From positions 103,357 through 167,356 of the forward strand of contig NZ_LN811356.1 in the NCBI RefSeq assembly GCF_001006805.1: DNA of 64,000 nucleotides. Direction: 5' to 3'. The notes under the pieces are model-generated. The model was not told where the DNA came from. It did not search any database and saw only the letters and a list, made by a program, of their open reading frames with translations. Both the position numbers and the translations under genes were made by a program. Source of the stretch: Microvirga massiliensis. Its GTDB lineage: Bacteria; Pseudomonadota; Alphaproteobacteria; Rhizobiales; Beijerinckiaceae. Below are positions 23,204 through 32,299 of this stretch, piece after piece (position 1 is the stretch's first letter; every line of letters begins with the position of its first letter).

Positions 23204-24903
23204 TTCCCGGTCTCCCGCATGGGGAAGATCTCCTTCTCGCCCCGTTCTAGAATCTTTTCGAGGGTCTCGATCCGATCGGCCTCGGCAGATGGCTTGTCCC
23301 AGCGGATCCGGTTAATGCGGGGAAAACGCATGGCCACGCCGGACTTGTGCCGCGTCGAGCGCTGCAGTCCTTCGAACGCGACTTCGAGCACGAGTCCTCT
23401 CGTTATGCCGTGCTCGACCTCACGGACCGGACCGAAGCGCTTCACGGTGTGATTGCGGACATAGCGGTCGAGCTGCACGAGCTCCTCGTCCGTGAAACCA
23501 TGATAGGCCTTCCCGACCGGCACGAGCTCGTCGCCATGCGCTCCCGCACGCCAGACCCCGAAGGTGTAGTCCGAGTAGAAGGACGAGCGTTTCCCATGGC
23601 CGCGCTGCGCATACATCATCACGGCATCGACGAGGTAGGGATCACGTTTCCATTTGAACCAGTGCCCCTTGGGCCGGCCTGGCAGATAGGGGCTATCGGC
23701 GCGCTTCACCATGCACCCCTCGATCGCGCCGGCATCGGGGCCGGCACCGACCGAGGCTGGATCCGCGCGCGCCGCCGCAAGCTCGTCCCAGCTCGTGAAT
23801 GAAATGAGCGGCGACAGGTCGATCCGGGGATCGTCGAGCCTCATGATGAAGCGTTCAAGGCGCTGGCGCCGCTCCCGGAAGGGCAGGTCACGCAGATCTG
23901 CTCCCTCTTCGGTGAGAATATCGTAGACCCGCAAGTGAGCCGGAAACTCGGCCAGGAGTTTCGGCGTGACGGTCTTTCGATTGAGGCGCTGCTGAAGCAC
24001 GTTGAAGCTCTGCACACGCCCATCGCGGACGATCAGCAATTCGCCGTCGAGCGCGGCATCGAATGTGAGGGCCTCGACCAGATCCGGGAATGCGCGCGAC
24101 ACATCCTCACCGGTGCGGGAATAGATGCGGCTGTCCGCACGGCCATTGTCCGTTCGCCCGGACACGGCCTGGAGCCGGATTCCATCCCATTTCCATTCGG
24201 CCAGGAACTCGGATGGGTCGAGCTTCTCGAAATCCTCGTCTTCCAGCGGGTGCGAGAGCATCGGTGGACGGAAGGGAGCCGGGTTTTCCGAGGAGGGTTT
24301 CTGGCCACGCCCTTCGACCCAGGCGAACAGATCCAGATAAGGCGGAGCAAGCCCATGCCAGACGAGTTCGATCTCGTCCGGCTCATACCCGCCCAGCTGG
24401 GCAACGGCCGTCTTGGCGAGCCGGGCCGAGACGCCGACCCTCAACTCTCCGGTGATCAGCTTCAGGAGCGCCCAGCGCCCGGATTCGTCGAGTGCATCGA
24501 GCCAGCCGGCGAGCCGGGCCGGGAGGTCGGCCTTGCCGGTCCGAGCGAGACCCTCGACGACCTCCGTGATCGTCGGAGCCGAGAGGGGAGGCCGGTTGTG
24601 GCCGATCACTCCCGGGCTCGCGGATGATCCGGGTGCAGGCCAGATCAATGCGGTTGCTTCCGCGAGATCGCCCACATAGTGATACGACATGCGAAACAGC
24701 ACCGGATCGACCCGCTCCTCGGCGAGACCCCGGATGACGTTGGGCTTCGCCTCACGGAAGCTCAGCGCGCCCGTCATAGCGGCGAGCGCGAAACCCCGGT
24801 CCGGGTCGGGCGTATGGCTGAAATAGTCGGCGAGGAGCCGCAGCTTCGCGTTGCGGCGCGGCTCGTAGACCAAGCGATCGAGGAGGGCCGCAAAGCGGTT
24901 CAC
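23200..24903 (-). CDS. Ligase-associated-system ATP-dependent DNA ligase
   Basis: Protein of 567 residues that seals nicks using ATP. The catalytic lysine is K238 in EWKWDGIR (KxDG motif I), with RIYSRTGEDVSRAFPDL (motif Ia/III region), DGELLIV (motif III), EGCMVKRADSPY (motif IV) and GHWFKWKRDPYLVDAVMMYA (motif V). The N-terminal helical domain (1-210) and C-terminal OB fold complete the layout of the cisplatin-damage-response ligase family. It overlaps the exonuclease gene upstream (ATGA) and yjbQ downstream. With the helicase and phosphoesterase divergently encoded, it forms the conserved ligase-associated repair set. Confidence 0.93.
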   Translation of the reverse strand: MNRFAALLDRLVYEPRRNAKLRLLADYFSHTPDPDRGFALAAMTGALSFREAKPNVIRGLAEERVDPVLFRMSYHYVGDLAEATALIWPAPGSSASPGVIGHNRPPLSAPTITEVVEGLARTGKADLPARLAGWLDALDESGRWALLKLITGELRVGVSARLAKTAVAQLGGYEPDEIELVWHGLAPPYLDLFAWVEGRGQKPSSENPAPFRPPMLSHPLEDEDFEKLDPSEFLAEWKWDGIRLQAVSGRTDNGRADSRIYSRTGEDVSRAFPDLVEALTFDAALDGELLIVRDGRVQSFNVLQQRLNRKTVTPKLLAEFPAHLRVYDILTEEGADLRDLPFRERRQRLERFIMRLDDPRIDLSPLISFTSWDELAAARADPASVGAGPDAGAIEGCMVKRADSPYLPGRPKGHWFKWKRDPYLVDAVMMYAQRGHGKRSSFYSDYTFGVWRAGAHGDELVPVGKAYHGFTDEELVQLDRYVRNHTVKRFGPVREVEHGITRGLVLEVAFEGLQRSTRHKSGVAMRFPRINRIRWDKPSAEADRIETLEKILERGEKEIFPMRETGK

Positions 24904-25946
24904 GGCGTCGGTCCTGTATGGGGCGCCTGCTCCTCGATCTCACCCTCGTCCCCGTATCCAAGCATATGCAGAGGCCGTGCGGCGATTCTGCGGGTCGAGC
25001 ACCAATGCACCAGCGCATCCTCCTGGCCGTGGGTCACCCACACTTCACCGGCGCCCGTCTCGAGAATGGTGCGGCACAGATCGTCCCAATCCGCGTGATC
25101 GGAGATGATGAGCGGAAGCTCGACGCCCTTCTGCCGTGCGCGGGCCCGGACGCGCATCCATCCGGAGGCGAAGCAGGTCACCGGATCGGGGAAGCGCCGG
25201 GACCAGAGGTCCTGGATCGCGCTGGGGGGGCAAATCACGATCGCGCCGCCGAGCCGGCCGCGCTCGGCTGCGATCACCTTCGGGGTCTCGCCGAGAGGGA
25301 TGCCTTCGCTCTTGTAGAGCGCAGTGAGCCGCTCCATCGCACCGTGCAGGTAGATCGGCGCCTCATAGCCCGCCTCGCGAAGCAGGGCGATGAGTCGCTG
25401 CGCCTTGCCGAGGGCGTAGGCGCCCACGATATGCGTGCGCTCCGGAAACAGTGCGGCGGATTGCAGGAGCTTGCGTACCTCGCTTCGGCTGTCCGGATGA
25501 CGGAAGACGGGCAACCCGAAGGTCGCCTCGGTGATGAAGACATCGCAGGGGACGACCTCGTAGGGCAGGCAGGTCGGATCCTCGGTGCGCTTGTAGTCGC
25601 CCGAGATCACGACCCGTGTGCCACCGGCCTCGATGACGATCTGGGCGGAGCCCAGAACATGTCCGGCCGGTGTGAAGCGCACCTCGACATCGCCGATCTT
25701 CTGCCTGAGGCCGAGCCGCGCTTCCTGCATCACTCCTGCGAACCCCTCGCCATAGCGCGCCGCCATGATCCGGAGCGTCTCGCCGGTCGCCATGACCGCA
25801 CCGTGGCCGGCCCGGGCGTGATCGGAATGCCCGTGCGTGATCAGCGCCCGGTTCGTCGGGCGTGTCGGATCGATGTGGAAGTCGCCGAGCGGGCAGTAGA
25901 GGCCCTGGGGCGTCTGGGTGAGGATATCCGTGGAACGCAACGCCAT
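24900..25946 (-). CDS. Ligase-associated metallo-beta-lactamase-fold DNA exonuclease
   Basis: Protein of 348 residues of the beta-CASP/MBL type found next to this ligase family. The zinc-site motif is HGHSDHARAG (residues about 38-47), followed by AGHVLGSAQIVIE and the VISGDYKRTED motif. Family knowledge places it as a DNA-end processing exonuclease (an Snm1/Artemis relative) acting before ligation. The ATG at 25946 (MALRSTDILTQTPQGLYCP) is chosen because the conserved fold starts there. A start at 26003 adds a cysteine-rich stretch not typical of the family. It is the first gene of the leftward arm. Confidence 0.92.
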   Translation of the reverse strand: MALRSTDILTQTPQGLYCPLGDFHIDPTRPTNRALITHGHSDHARAGHGAVMATGETLRIMAARYGEGFAGVMQEARLGLRQKIGDVEVRFTPAGHVLGSAQIVIEAGGTRVVISGDYKRTEDPTCLPYEVVPCDVFITEATFGLPVFRHPDSRSEVRKLLQSAALFPERTHIVGAYALGKAQRLIALLREAGYEAPIYLHGAMERLTALYKSEGIPLGETPKVIAAERGRLGGAIVICPPSAIQDLWSRRFPDPVTCFASGWMRVRARARQKGVELPLIISDHADWDDLCRTILETGAGEVWVTHGQEDALVHWCSTRRIAARPLHMLGYGDEGEIEEQAPHTGPTP

Positions 25947-26168
25947 CGGATCCGATATAGGGCCGAAAGGGCAGCGTCGGCAGAGCCAATGCGCCGGGCT
26001 CATGGCTGGATCGCGGTCCAGTGTTGCCTTGTCCGACCAGAGATTTCCGCAGATTCGGTGCCGTTGACCGGGAATGCGCCGAACGTTGATGGTTGCCCCG
26101 CAGAACCGCTACAGATCGTTCGCGACACGGCCCGATATTGCCGGCGACAGAGAGAAAGTGAGGACCGT

Positions 26169-26747
26169 TTGGCCAAGCAGTTTCAGTCCATAGAGCCGGC
26201 GCTGCGCGAATTCATCGAGCGGCAGCACGTCTTCTTCGTCGCCTCTGCGACTCCCGACAGCCGCGTGAACGTATCCCCGAAGGCGCTGAATGCCCTGCGT
26301 GTTCTCGGGCCGAACACGGTCGCCTATCTCGACCTGACCGGGAGCGGAAACGAGACCGCTGCGCATATGCTGGCGAATGGACGCCTCACGATCATGTTCT
26401 GCGCCTTCGAAGGACCGCCGATGATCCTGCGTCTCTATGGTCGTGGCCGGGTGCTGAGGCGATCGAGCCCGGAATACACCAATCTGCTCGCCGAGGCCTT
26501 CGAGGGGCACGGGCCCCTCGGCTCCCGTCACATCGTGGTGCTCGACATCGACCTCGTCCAGACTTCCTGCGGCTTCGGGGTGCCGTCGTTCGAGTATAGG
26601 GGTGAGCGGCCGAGCCTCCCGCGTTGGGCCGAGGCCAAGGGGGAGGCTGGTCTCGAGGCCTACTGGCTCGAAAAGAACGCGCGCAGCATCGACGGTCTTC
26701 CGACCGGACTCGTGGATGAGACCGCTGCCGCGGAGGCCCTCGACTGA
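26169..26747 (+). CDS. Pyridoxamine 5'-phosphate oxidase-like (split-barrel flavin-binding) protein
   Basis: Protein of 192 residues resembling the FMN-binding split-barrel family: SIEPALREFIERQHVFFVASATPDSRVNVSPKALNALRVLGPNTVAYLDLTGSGNETAAHM and MFCAFEGPPMILRLYGRGR. It probably binds FMN or F420 and may act as a small-molecule oxidoreductase. True vitamin B6 activity is unlikely from family context. The start is a TTG at 26169 (read as Met, then AKQFQSIEP), supported by a GAGG site 6-7 bases upstream and by the usual MAKQF opening. It sits between the two arms of the repair cluster. Confidence 0.82.
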   Translation: MAKQFQSIEPALREFIERQHVFFVASATPDSRVNVSPKALNALRVLGPNTVAYLDLTGSGNETAAHMLANGRLTIMFCAFEGPPMILRLYGRGRVLRRSSPEYTNLLAEAFEGHGPLGSRHIVVLDIDLVQTSCGFGVPSFEYRGERPSLPRWAEAKGEAGLEAYWLEKNARSIDGLPTGLVDETAAAEALD

Positions 26748-26786
26748 ATGCCTGGACCGGACGGGTGGCGGCGCTAGACTCGGCTT

Positions 26787-29327
26787 GTGCAGGTGTCCCC
26801 CGTCTCTCTCCTTCCTCCACCATTCGAGGCCTGGTTCGCGAGCCGCGGATGGTCGCCTCGCCAGCATCAGCTCGATCTCGTCGAAAAGGCTCGCCAAGGC
26901 CGTTCGGTTCTGCTCGTCGCGCCGACCGGGGCCGGCAAGACGCTGGCGGGCTTTCTCCCGAGCCTCGTCGAGTTGACGGAGAGGGACCGCACCGCTGAGG
27001 GCTCGCCACCGGCCGGATCGCGCCGGCGATCGGAAGGAGGGGCCCTGCACACGCTCTACGTCTCGCCCCTGAAGGCTCTTGCGGTCGACATTGCCCGAAA
27101 TCTCGAGGCGCCGATCCGCGAGATGGCGCTCAATGTGCGGGTCGAGACCCGTACCGGAGATACCTCTGCGCACAAGCGGGCGCGGCAGATCGAAAAGCCG
27201 CCGGACATTCTCCTGACGACACCGGAGCAACTCGCGCTTCTTCTCGCTCATCCCGATGCTCGGGAACTCTTCTCCGGGCTGCGCCGGGTGATCCTGGACG
27301 AACTGCATGCCCTCGTCACGTCGAAGCGGGGTGATCTGCTCTCCCTCGGCCTGGCACGCCTGTGGGCGATGGCGCCGGATCTCACCACGATCGGGCTATC
27401 CGCTACCGTCCGGGAGCCGGGCGATCTGCGCCGCTATCTGGTGCCGCAACGGAGCGGTACTAACGCACTCGCCGATCTCGTCGTCGTGGAGGGAGGCGCG
27501 CGACCGATGATCCGCCTGCTTGATGTCGATGCTCCGCTTCCACTGGCCGGGCATACGGCGTCCCATGCGATGTGCGCGATCTACGAGTTGATCCGCAAAC
27601 ACAGGATGTCGCTCGTCTTCGTCAATACGCGGATGCAGGCGGAGTTCGTGTTCCAAGCGCTGTGGTCGCTGAACGAGGATGTGCTTCCGATTGCACTTCA
27701 TCACAGCTCGCTCGATGTCTCGCAGCGCCGGCGCGTCGAGGAGGCGATGGCGTCGGGTCGTCTCAAGGCCGTCGTGTGTACGGCGACGCTCGATCTCGGG
27801 ATCGACTGGGGAGATGTCGACCTCGTGATCAATGTCGGCGCTCCCAAAGGAGCGTCCCGCATCATGCAGCGGATCGGGCGATCGAACCATCGCATGGACG
27901 AACCGTCCGAGGCCTATCTCGTGCCGGCAAACCGCTTCGAGCTCCTGGAATGCCGGGCCGCTCTCGATGCCGTGGAGGCGGCCGCACAGGACACGCCCGA
28001 TGCCAGGATCGGCGCGCTCGACGTGCTCTGCCAGCACGTTCTCGGTGTCGCCTGCGGCGAGCCCTTTCGGCTGGAGGACCTTTACGACGAGGTCCGGTCC
28101 GCCGCGCCTTATTCGAACCTCGCCTGGGAGGATTTCGAGGCCTGCGTGGCTTTCGTGGCGACCGGCGGCTACGCGCTTCGGTCCTACGAACGCTTCGCGA
28201 AGATCGTCAAAGGCAAGGACGGACTCTGGCGCGTGCGCGACGGGCGTGTCGCCCAGCAATACCGTCTGAACGTCGGAACGATCGTCGAGGCGACCATGCT
28301 GAAGGTGCGCCTCGGGCGCAGCGCACGCACGAAGCCCGGGTCGGTGCTCCCGCGCGGCGGCCGCGTGCTCGGCGAGATCGAGGAGTATTTTGCCGAGACG
28401 ATGTCGGTCGGCGATACCTTTCTGTTCGCCGGAGAGGTGCTGCGTTTCGAGGGCATCGTCGAGGATTCGGTGCTCGTGACCCGGACGAGCGCGGGCACGG
28501 ATCCGAAGATCCCGTCCTATGCGGGCGGCAAGTTTCCGCTCTCGTCGTTCCTCGCCGCGCGGGTCCGCGAGATCCTCGCCGATCCCTTCGAATGGGACCG
28601 CCTCCCGCGTCAGCTTACCGAATGGCTTCTCCAGCAGCGGCGGCGCTCGATCGTGCCGGGCGCGCGGGATCTGCTCGTCGAGACCTTTCCGCGGTCCGGG
28701 CGCCACTACCTGACCTGCTTTCCGTTCGAGGGGCGGCTGGCCCATCAGACACTCGGCATGCTCCTGACCCGCCGTCTCGAGCGCGCCAGGATGCGGCCCC
28801 TCGGCTTCGTGGCGAACGATTACGGCTTGGCGATCTGGGGCCTTGGCGATCTGACCGCCGCCGCAGGCCGCGAGCCAGGTTTCATGGATCGGCTGTTCGA
28901 CCAGGATATGCTCGGCGACGATCTCGAGGATTGGCTCGCCGAGTCGGCCCTGATGAAGCGCACCTTCCGGACCTGTGCGATCATCGCCGGCCTGATCGAG
29001 CGGCGATTCCCGGGACAGGAGAAGACGCGACGCCAGGTCACGATCTCGACGGATCTGGTCTACGACGTGCTGCGCAAGCACGAGCCGGATCACGTCCTGC
29101 TCCGGGCTGCACGGGCCGATGCGGCAACGGGACTCCTCGACGTGAGGCGCCTCGGCATGATGCTCCAGCGCATCCGCGGGCGAATCATTCACAAGCCCCT
29201 GGATCGTGTGTCTCCTCTGGGCGTCTCCGTCATGCTCGAGATCGGGCGGGAGCGGGTCTATGGCGAAGGGGCGGACGAGATCCTGGCCGAAGCGGAAGCG
29301 GTGCTGCTCGAAGAGGCTCTGGCGTGA
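26787..29327 (+). CDS. Ligase-associated DEXH-box helicase (Lhr-like)
   Basis: Superfamily 2 helicase of 846 residues. Motifs: Q-like RGWSPRQHQLDLVEKA, Walker A APTGAGKT, Ib TTPEQLALLL, DEXH box DELH, motif III GLSATV, motif IV-V region VVCTATLDLGIDWGDVDLVINVGAP, and motif VI QRIGRSNHR. The C-terminal half is the Lhr-core winged-helix and beta-sheet domain (from about residue 400). Lhr-core enzymes translocate 3'-5' on single-stranded DNA and unwind DNA or RNA:DNA hybrids. Start is a GTG at 26787, with another GTG two codons later also possible. Its stop overlaps the PdeM GTG (GTGA), so the two are coupled. Confidence 0.95.
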   Translation: MQVSPVSLLPPPFEAWFASRGWSPRQHQLDLVEKARQGRSVLLVAPTGAGKTLAGFLPSLVELTERDRTAEGSPPAGSRRRSEGGALHTLYVSPLKALAVDIARNLEAPIREMALNVRVETRTGDTSAHKRARQIEKPPDILLTTPEQLALLLAHPDARELFSGLRRVILDELHALVTSKRGDLLSLGLARLWAMAPDLTTIGLSATVREPGDLRRYLVPQRSGTNALADLVVVEGGARPMIRLLDVDAPLPLAGHTASHAMCAIYELIRKHRMSLVFVNTRMQAEFVFQALWSLNEDVLPIALHHSSLDVSQRRRVEEAMASGRLKAVVCTATLDLGIDWGDVDLVINVGAPKGASRIMQRIGRSNHRMDEPSEAYLVPANRFELLECRAALDAVEAAAQDTPDARIGALDVLCQHVLGVACGEPFRLEDLYDEVRSAAPYSNLAWEDFEACVAFVATGGYALRSYERFAKIVKGKDGLWRVRDGRVAQQYRLNVGTIVEATMLKVRLGRSARTKPGSVLPRGGRVLGEIEEYFAETMSVGDTFLFAGEVLRFEGIVEDSVLVTRTSAGTDPKIPSYAGGKFPLSSFLAARVREILADPFEWDRLPRQLTEWLLQQRRRSIVPGARDLLVETFPRSGRHYLTCFPFEGRLAHQTLGMLLTRRLERARMRPLGFVANDYGLAIWGLGDLTAAAGREPGFMDRLFDQDMLGDDLEDWLAESALMKRTFRTCAIIAGLIERRFPGQEKTRRQVTISTDLVYDVLRKHEPDHVLLRAARADAATGLLDVRRLGMMLQRIRGRIIHKPLDRVSPLGVSVMLEIGRERVYGEGADEILAEAEAVLLEEALA

Positions 29328-30025
29328 CGGCTTTGCTGAAGACCAAGAGAACGACCGACGAGACCGAGATCGCGGGCGTTCATGCCCAGCTCGATCTCTC
29401 GGGGGCTCTCTATCTCCCGGAGGAGCGGGTCCTGCTCGTCGCCGACCTGCACCTCGAGAAAGGCTCCTCTCTCGCGCGGCGCGGCATGTTTCTGCCGCCG
29501 TACGATACCCGCGAGACGCTCATGACCTTACGGGAGGTCGTGGCCCGCTTCGATCCGCATACCGTCATGGCTCTAGGCGACAGCTTCCATGACATCGACG
29601 GGCCGGAGCGTCTCGGCACGGAAGAGCGGGACATGCTCGCTGCTCTGCAAGCCGGGCGCGATTGGCTCTGGGTCACCGGCAATCACGACAACGAGCTGCC
29701 GCCGTCGATCGGCGGATCCGTCGTGACCGAACTGAAGCTCGGAAACCTTGTATTGCGGCATGAGCCGCTTGCGGGCGCGGCAGGAGAGATCGCCGGTCAT
29801 CTGCATCCGGTCGGCAAGGTCGCGATGCGAGGGCGTTCCGTTCGCCGGCGCTGCTTCGTTGTCGACGGGAACCGCTGTGTCATGCCGGCATTCGGTGCTC
29901 TGGCGAGCGGCTTGAATGCATGCGACGTGGCCTTCAAGCCGCTCTTCCCGAACGGCTTCACCGCGCATTTGATCGGCACAGGCCGCATTTACGCAATCGG
30001 TCGTGGCATGCTCTGCCGCGATTGA
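29324..30025 (+). CDS. pdeM: Ligase-associated DNA repair phosphoesterase/endonuclease, PdeM-like
   Basis: Calcineurin-like metallophosphoesterase of 233 residues. Metal-binding motifs are in order: ADLHLEKGSSLA (D-x-H), GDSFHD (GD-x-x-H-D), GNHD, and GHLHP (GHxH). PdeM proteins encoded beside Lhr-type helicases are reported phosphodiesterases/endonucleases and complete the repair set with ligase and MBL exonuclease. The start is a GTG at 29324 overlapping the helicase stop. The open frame extends far upstream inside the helicase gene, but those residues lack family character. Confidence 0.92.
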   Translation: MTALLKTKRTTDETEIAGVHAQLDLSGALYLPEERVLLVADLHLEKGSSLARRGMFLPPYDTRETLMTLREVVARFDPHTVMALGDSFHDIDGPERLGTEERDMLAALQAGRDWLWVTGNHDNELPPSIGGSVVTELKLGNLVLRHEPLAGAAGEIAGHLHPVGKVAMRGRSVRRRCFVVDGNRCVMPAFGALASGLNACDVAFKPLFPNGFTAHLIGTGRIYAIGRGMLCRD

Positions 30026-30430
30026 AGGCAGTCGGAAAGCGAATGCACGGCGTAGAGTGCATGGATTCGGATCCCGCGAGTGCGCGGGATCGCAACGAAA
30101 CTACCGATTTGCGCAAAGAACTCGCAAACTTCTGTCAGGAGCCAATTATGGTCTACTTGACGGCTGGATCATCGCGCAATGAGTTTGCTGTGTCCAGCGC
30201 TCTTCGGTGAATCAGGTCTTGCGATGGCACTGAGGTGTTCTACGCTGTTTCACACACTTGCAGCGCCGGTTGGAGATCCTACCGTTTATGCTTTCGTTCA
30301 CCAGTCAAAGTGGATATGAGCGCAGGCATCACTCATTGAATCGATGACCTGGAGCCCTCGCGTAGGGATACAGGAAAAGCCGGCACCGATCGGCAATCGC
30401 CAACCGATTATGCACCCGCGGTGATGTGCA
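30026..30430. other. Gene-free region with a GC hairpin
   Basis: About 405 bp between the converging pdeM and SapC-family genes. The clearest element is GATCCCGCG-AGTG-CGCGGGATC at 30070-30091, a 9-bp perfect stem with a 4-base loop, 44 bp after the pdeM stop and a likely terminator without a T-run. The remainder is more AT-rich than its neighbours and shows no supported gene. Confidence 0.5.
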
Positions 30431-31255
30431 TCAATTGAATGCATCGATCGAGAACAACTCGCTGTCGTCGATCCGCATGTCCACGTCATTCACGTGTCGA
30501 AGCAGATCATTCACCTCGGTGGCAATAGTGCTGCGATCAGCTGGGTCTGTGCGCTTCGGTGCGGAGGTGAGGCGTGCGACAGCATCAGTCAATAAGCGAC
30601 GCGAAAATAGGCACGCTGCGACAAGATCCAACGGCAGAAAGTGATCCCGAGCCAGGAACGCACAGTGTTCCGGCGCGAGGCTCTCGAATGCCTCGGGGTC
30701 GACCGTAAGGTATCGGCCCTTGTCCGTCGGGATCCCTTCGAGCTTGGCGAGAGCGCCCGCCAGGAAGAGACGCTCCGCCGCAAGGTTGAGACGCCTGTGC
30801 CCCGCTTCGAGTCGTGTCAGAAGAGATGCCAGCGGTTGCAGATCGGCCTGAAGGGAATCCGCCGTCGTCATGAGTGGCGCACCCTGAGCATCGGGGGGCG
30901 CGATCCCGAGTTCTGGAGCAATCTCGAGCTTCGGAACTGCTCCCAGTGGTAACGCCAAGCGGAACGGCAGACAGCGAAGCGCGATCGGCATGTAGCTGCG
31001 CCGCCAGCGGCCATCCTCGTCGACTGCAGGCACCCGAGTCAGTCCGGCCTGCAGCAATGTCACGACGTGAAGTCCATCCTCTGTCTCCGCGATGACAATC
31101 GGCAGGTGGTGCGAACTCTGGAGCAGTTCCGAATCGGCAAGAGGAAGATGTGTCAGGGCCGACGCGAAAGCGAAGGACGGCGGGCGCCTCCAGTTCTGGC
31201 CCGAGACACTCTCCAGGGGAACGAACCGGAAGGCGGAAAATGGGTTGAGGCTCAT
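30431..31255 (-). CDS. SapC-family protein (second of two)
   Basis: Protein of 274 residues matching the SapC family: it opens MSLNPFSAFRFVPLESV, with HLPIVIAETEDGLHVVTLLQ in the first third and MPIALRCLPFRLALP later. SapC was named for a gene at the Campylobacter fetus S-layer locus, and alphaproteobacterial members lie beside type I secretion genes. The biochemical role is unknown. There is no signal peptide or membrane helix, so it is probably cytoplasmic. The ATG at 31255 overlaps the first SapC gene stop (ATGA). The C-terminal 130 residues are helical and diverge from the partner. Confidence 0.82.
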   Translation of the reverse strand: MSLNPFSAFRFVPLESVSGQNWRRPPSFAFASALTHLPLADSELLQSSHHLPIVIAETEDGLHVVTLLQAGLTRVPAVDEDGRWRRSYMPIALRCLPFRLALPLGAVPKLEIAPELGIAPPDAQGAPLMTTADSLQADLQPLASLLTRLEAGHRRLNLAAERLFLAGALAKLEGIPTDKGRYLTVDPEAFESLAPEHCAFLARDHFLPLDLVAACLFSRRLLTDAVARLTSAPKRTDPADRSTIATEVNDLLRHVNDVDMRIDDSELFSIDAFN

Positions 31256-32007
31256 TGTGCGGTGCTCGTCAAACGACCGGCTTCGTTTGCGGCGCGCACC
31301 AAGCCGGCGATGCGGAACAGCGAAATACGATGCGCACCCAGAAATATCCCGCTGATAGAGCCGAGCCGCCTCAGGACTTGGTAGAGCCGATCGGACACCT
31401 TTTCCACGGGGCCGACGACCAGCATGTCGGGTACGTGGGCCCCAGGCGGCAAGGCTTTGGGGTCTACGACCCACGGGACGAGGCAGTCCACCTCGACAAG
31501 GGCTTCAGTAATTCTTTCCGTCTGTGGAAGATCGGTGCGGAAGAAGGCGGCTGCGCGCAGGCGTGTTTCAGCCCCACGTGTCAGTCCGCCCTGGGTGGTG
31601 AGGATAGGTGATCCTATGTCGGTCGGCTCGTCCGCGATGACATTGTCGATCAGGATCGGGCTTTCGCCCCCTTGTTCGACAGGCGCATCGGCGACGAAGG
31701 GATAGGCCTGAAGCGACAGCGGCAAGGCAGAGGGAATGCGAGCGAACTCGCGCAGATGCCCATGCCCGTCCGGCATGAGGCTCCTCAAGGCGACCAGCGT
31801 GGGCCGTGCGCCGCCTGCGATCCAGCAGATCGGATAGAAGGCTGCGAGGTTCAGGGCCTCCGTATGGACCACCGGGCAGGTCTGTGCCTCCCGCACCGCG
31901 CGGTAGGATTCTGGCGCGAAGATGCGGGTGCCGCTATGGACTGCGCTCGGCGAAACAGGATTCTCATAGAGCGACGCGCCAACTGTCATTAAGTTTTCAC
32001 CAGTCAT
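31252..32007 (-). CDS. SapC-family protein (first of two)
   Basis: Protein of about 251 residues of the SapC family: APESYRAVREAQTCPVVHTEALNLAAFYPICWIAGGARPTLVALRSLMPDG, then ALPLSLQAYPFVAD, and a C-terminal helical part. It is coupled to the second SapC gene and is divergent from the type I secretion operon, sharing the promoter region at 32008-32299. Two tandem divergent SapC paralogues suggest a heteromeric partner pair. Start is uncertain: GTG 32031, ATG 32007 (used) or ATG 31989. Confidence 0.8.
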   Translation of the reverse strand: MTGENLMTVGASLYENPVSPSAVHSGTRIFAPESYRAVREAQTCPVVHTEALNLAAFYPICWIAGGARPTLVALRSLMPDGHGHLREFARIPSALPLSLQAYPFVADAPVEQGGESPILIDNVIADEPTDIGSPILTTQGGLTRGAETRLRAAAFFRTDLPQTERITEALVEVDCLVPWVVDPKALPPGAHVPDMLVVGPVEKVSDRLYQVLRRLGSISGIFLGAHRISLFRIAGLVRAANEAGRLTSTAQ

Positions 32008-32225
32008 GCTGACATCTCGCGGCCGACTCACTAGCCCTTTCGAGCGTTGCCCTTAGGGAACCGAGGTGCGTCACCCCGCCGCTTATCCGTGCCGCAAGAC
32101 AGCCCGAGGTTGTGGCACCATTAAGTCCGCGCCTGGACCCTCGTCAATTTCTCAGGCTTCTGGTAGTTGTCAGTGATGCTGAATTTTTCCGAACTCAGGA
32201 TTACCCGCATAACGCATATGTTTTT

Positions 32226-32262
32226 GGGGCCGCTTCCAGGTCCGTTCTGCTGCCGCGGCCCC
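32226..32262. promoter_or_regulatory. Hairpin in the divergent promoter/leader of the secretion operon
   Basis: GGGGCCGC (32226-32233) pairs with GCGGCCCC (32255-32262) across a 21-base loop, ending 37 bp before the type I ATPase start and preceded by TTTTT. It could be a leader RNA structure controlling the secretion operon, or a terminator for leftward antisense reading. A TTGTCAGTG element lies further upstream at 32167. Nothing else stands out in this 292-bp gap. Confidence 0.4.
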
Positions 32263-32299
32263 ATCATGGCACCGGCCCATCTTTAAAGAGGCAGTGCCG

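Noticed and set aside
24918..26168. Long rightward frame leading into the flavin-type protein
   Set aside because: It is opposite the MBL exonuclease. The real protein starts at the TTG at 26169 with a ribosome site.
27396..29192. Long leftward open frame opposite the helicase gene
   Set aside because: It is an antisense shadow in GC-rich DNA. The rightward frame holds all helicase motifs.
27572..29323. Extension of the PdeM frame upstream inside the helicase
   Set aside because: Composition is arginine-rich and lacks phosphoesterase motifs. The GTG at 29324 overlaps the helicase stop.
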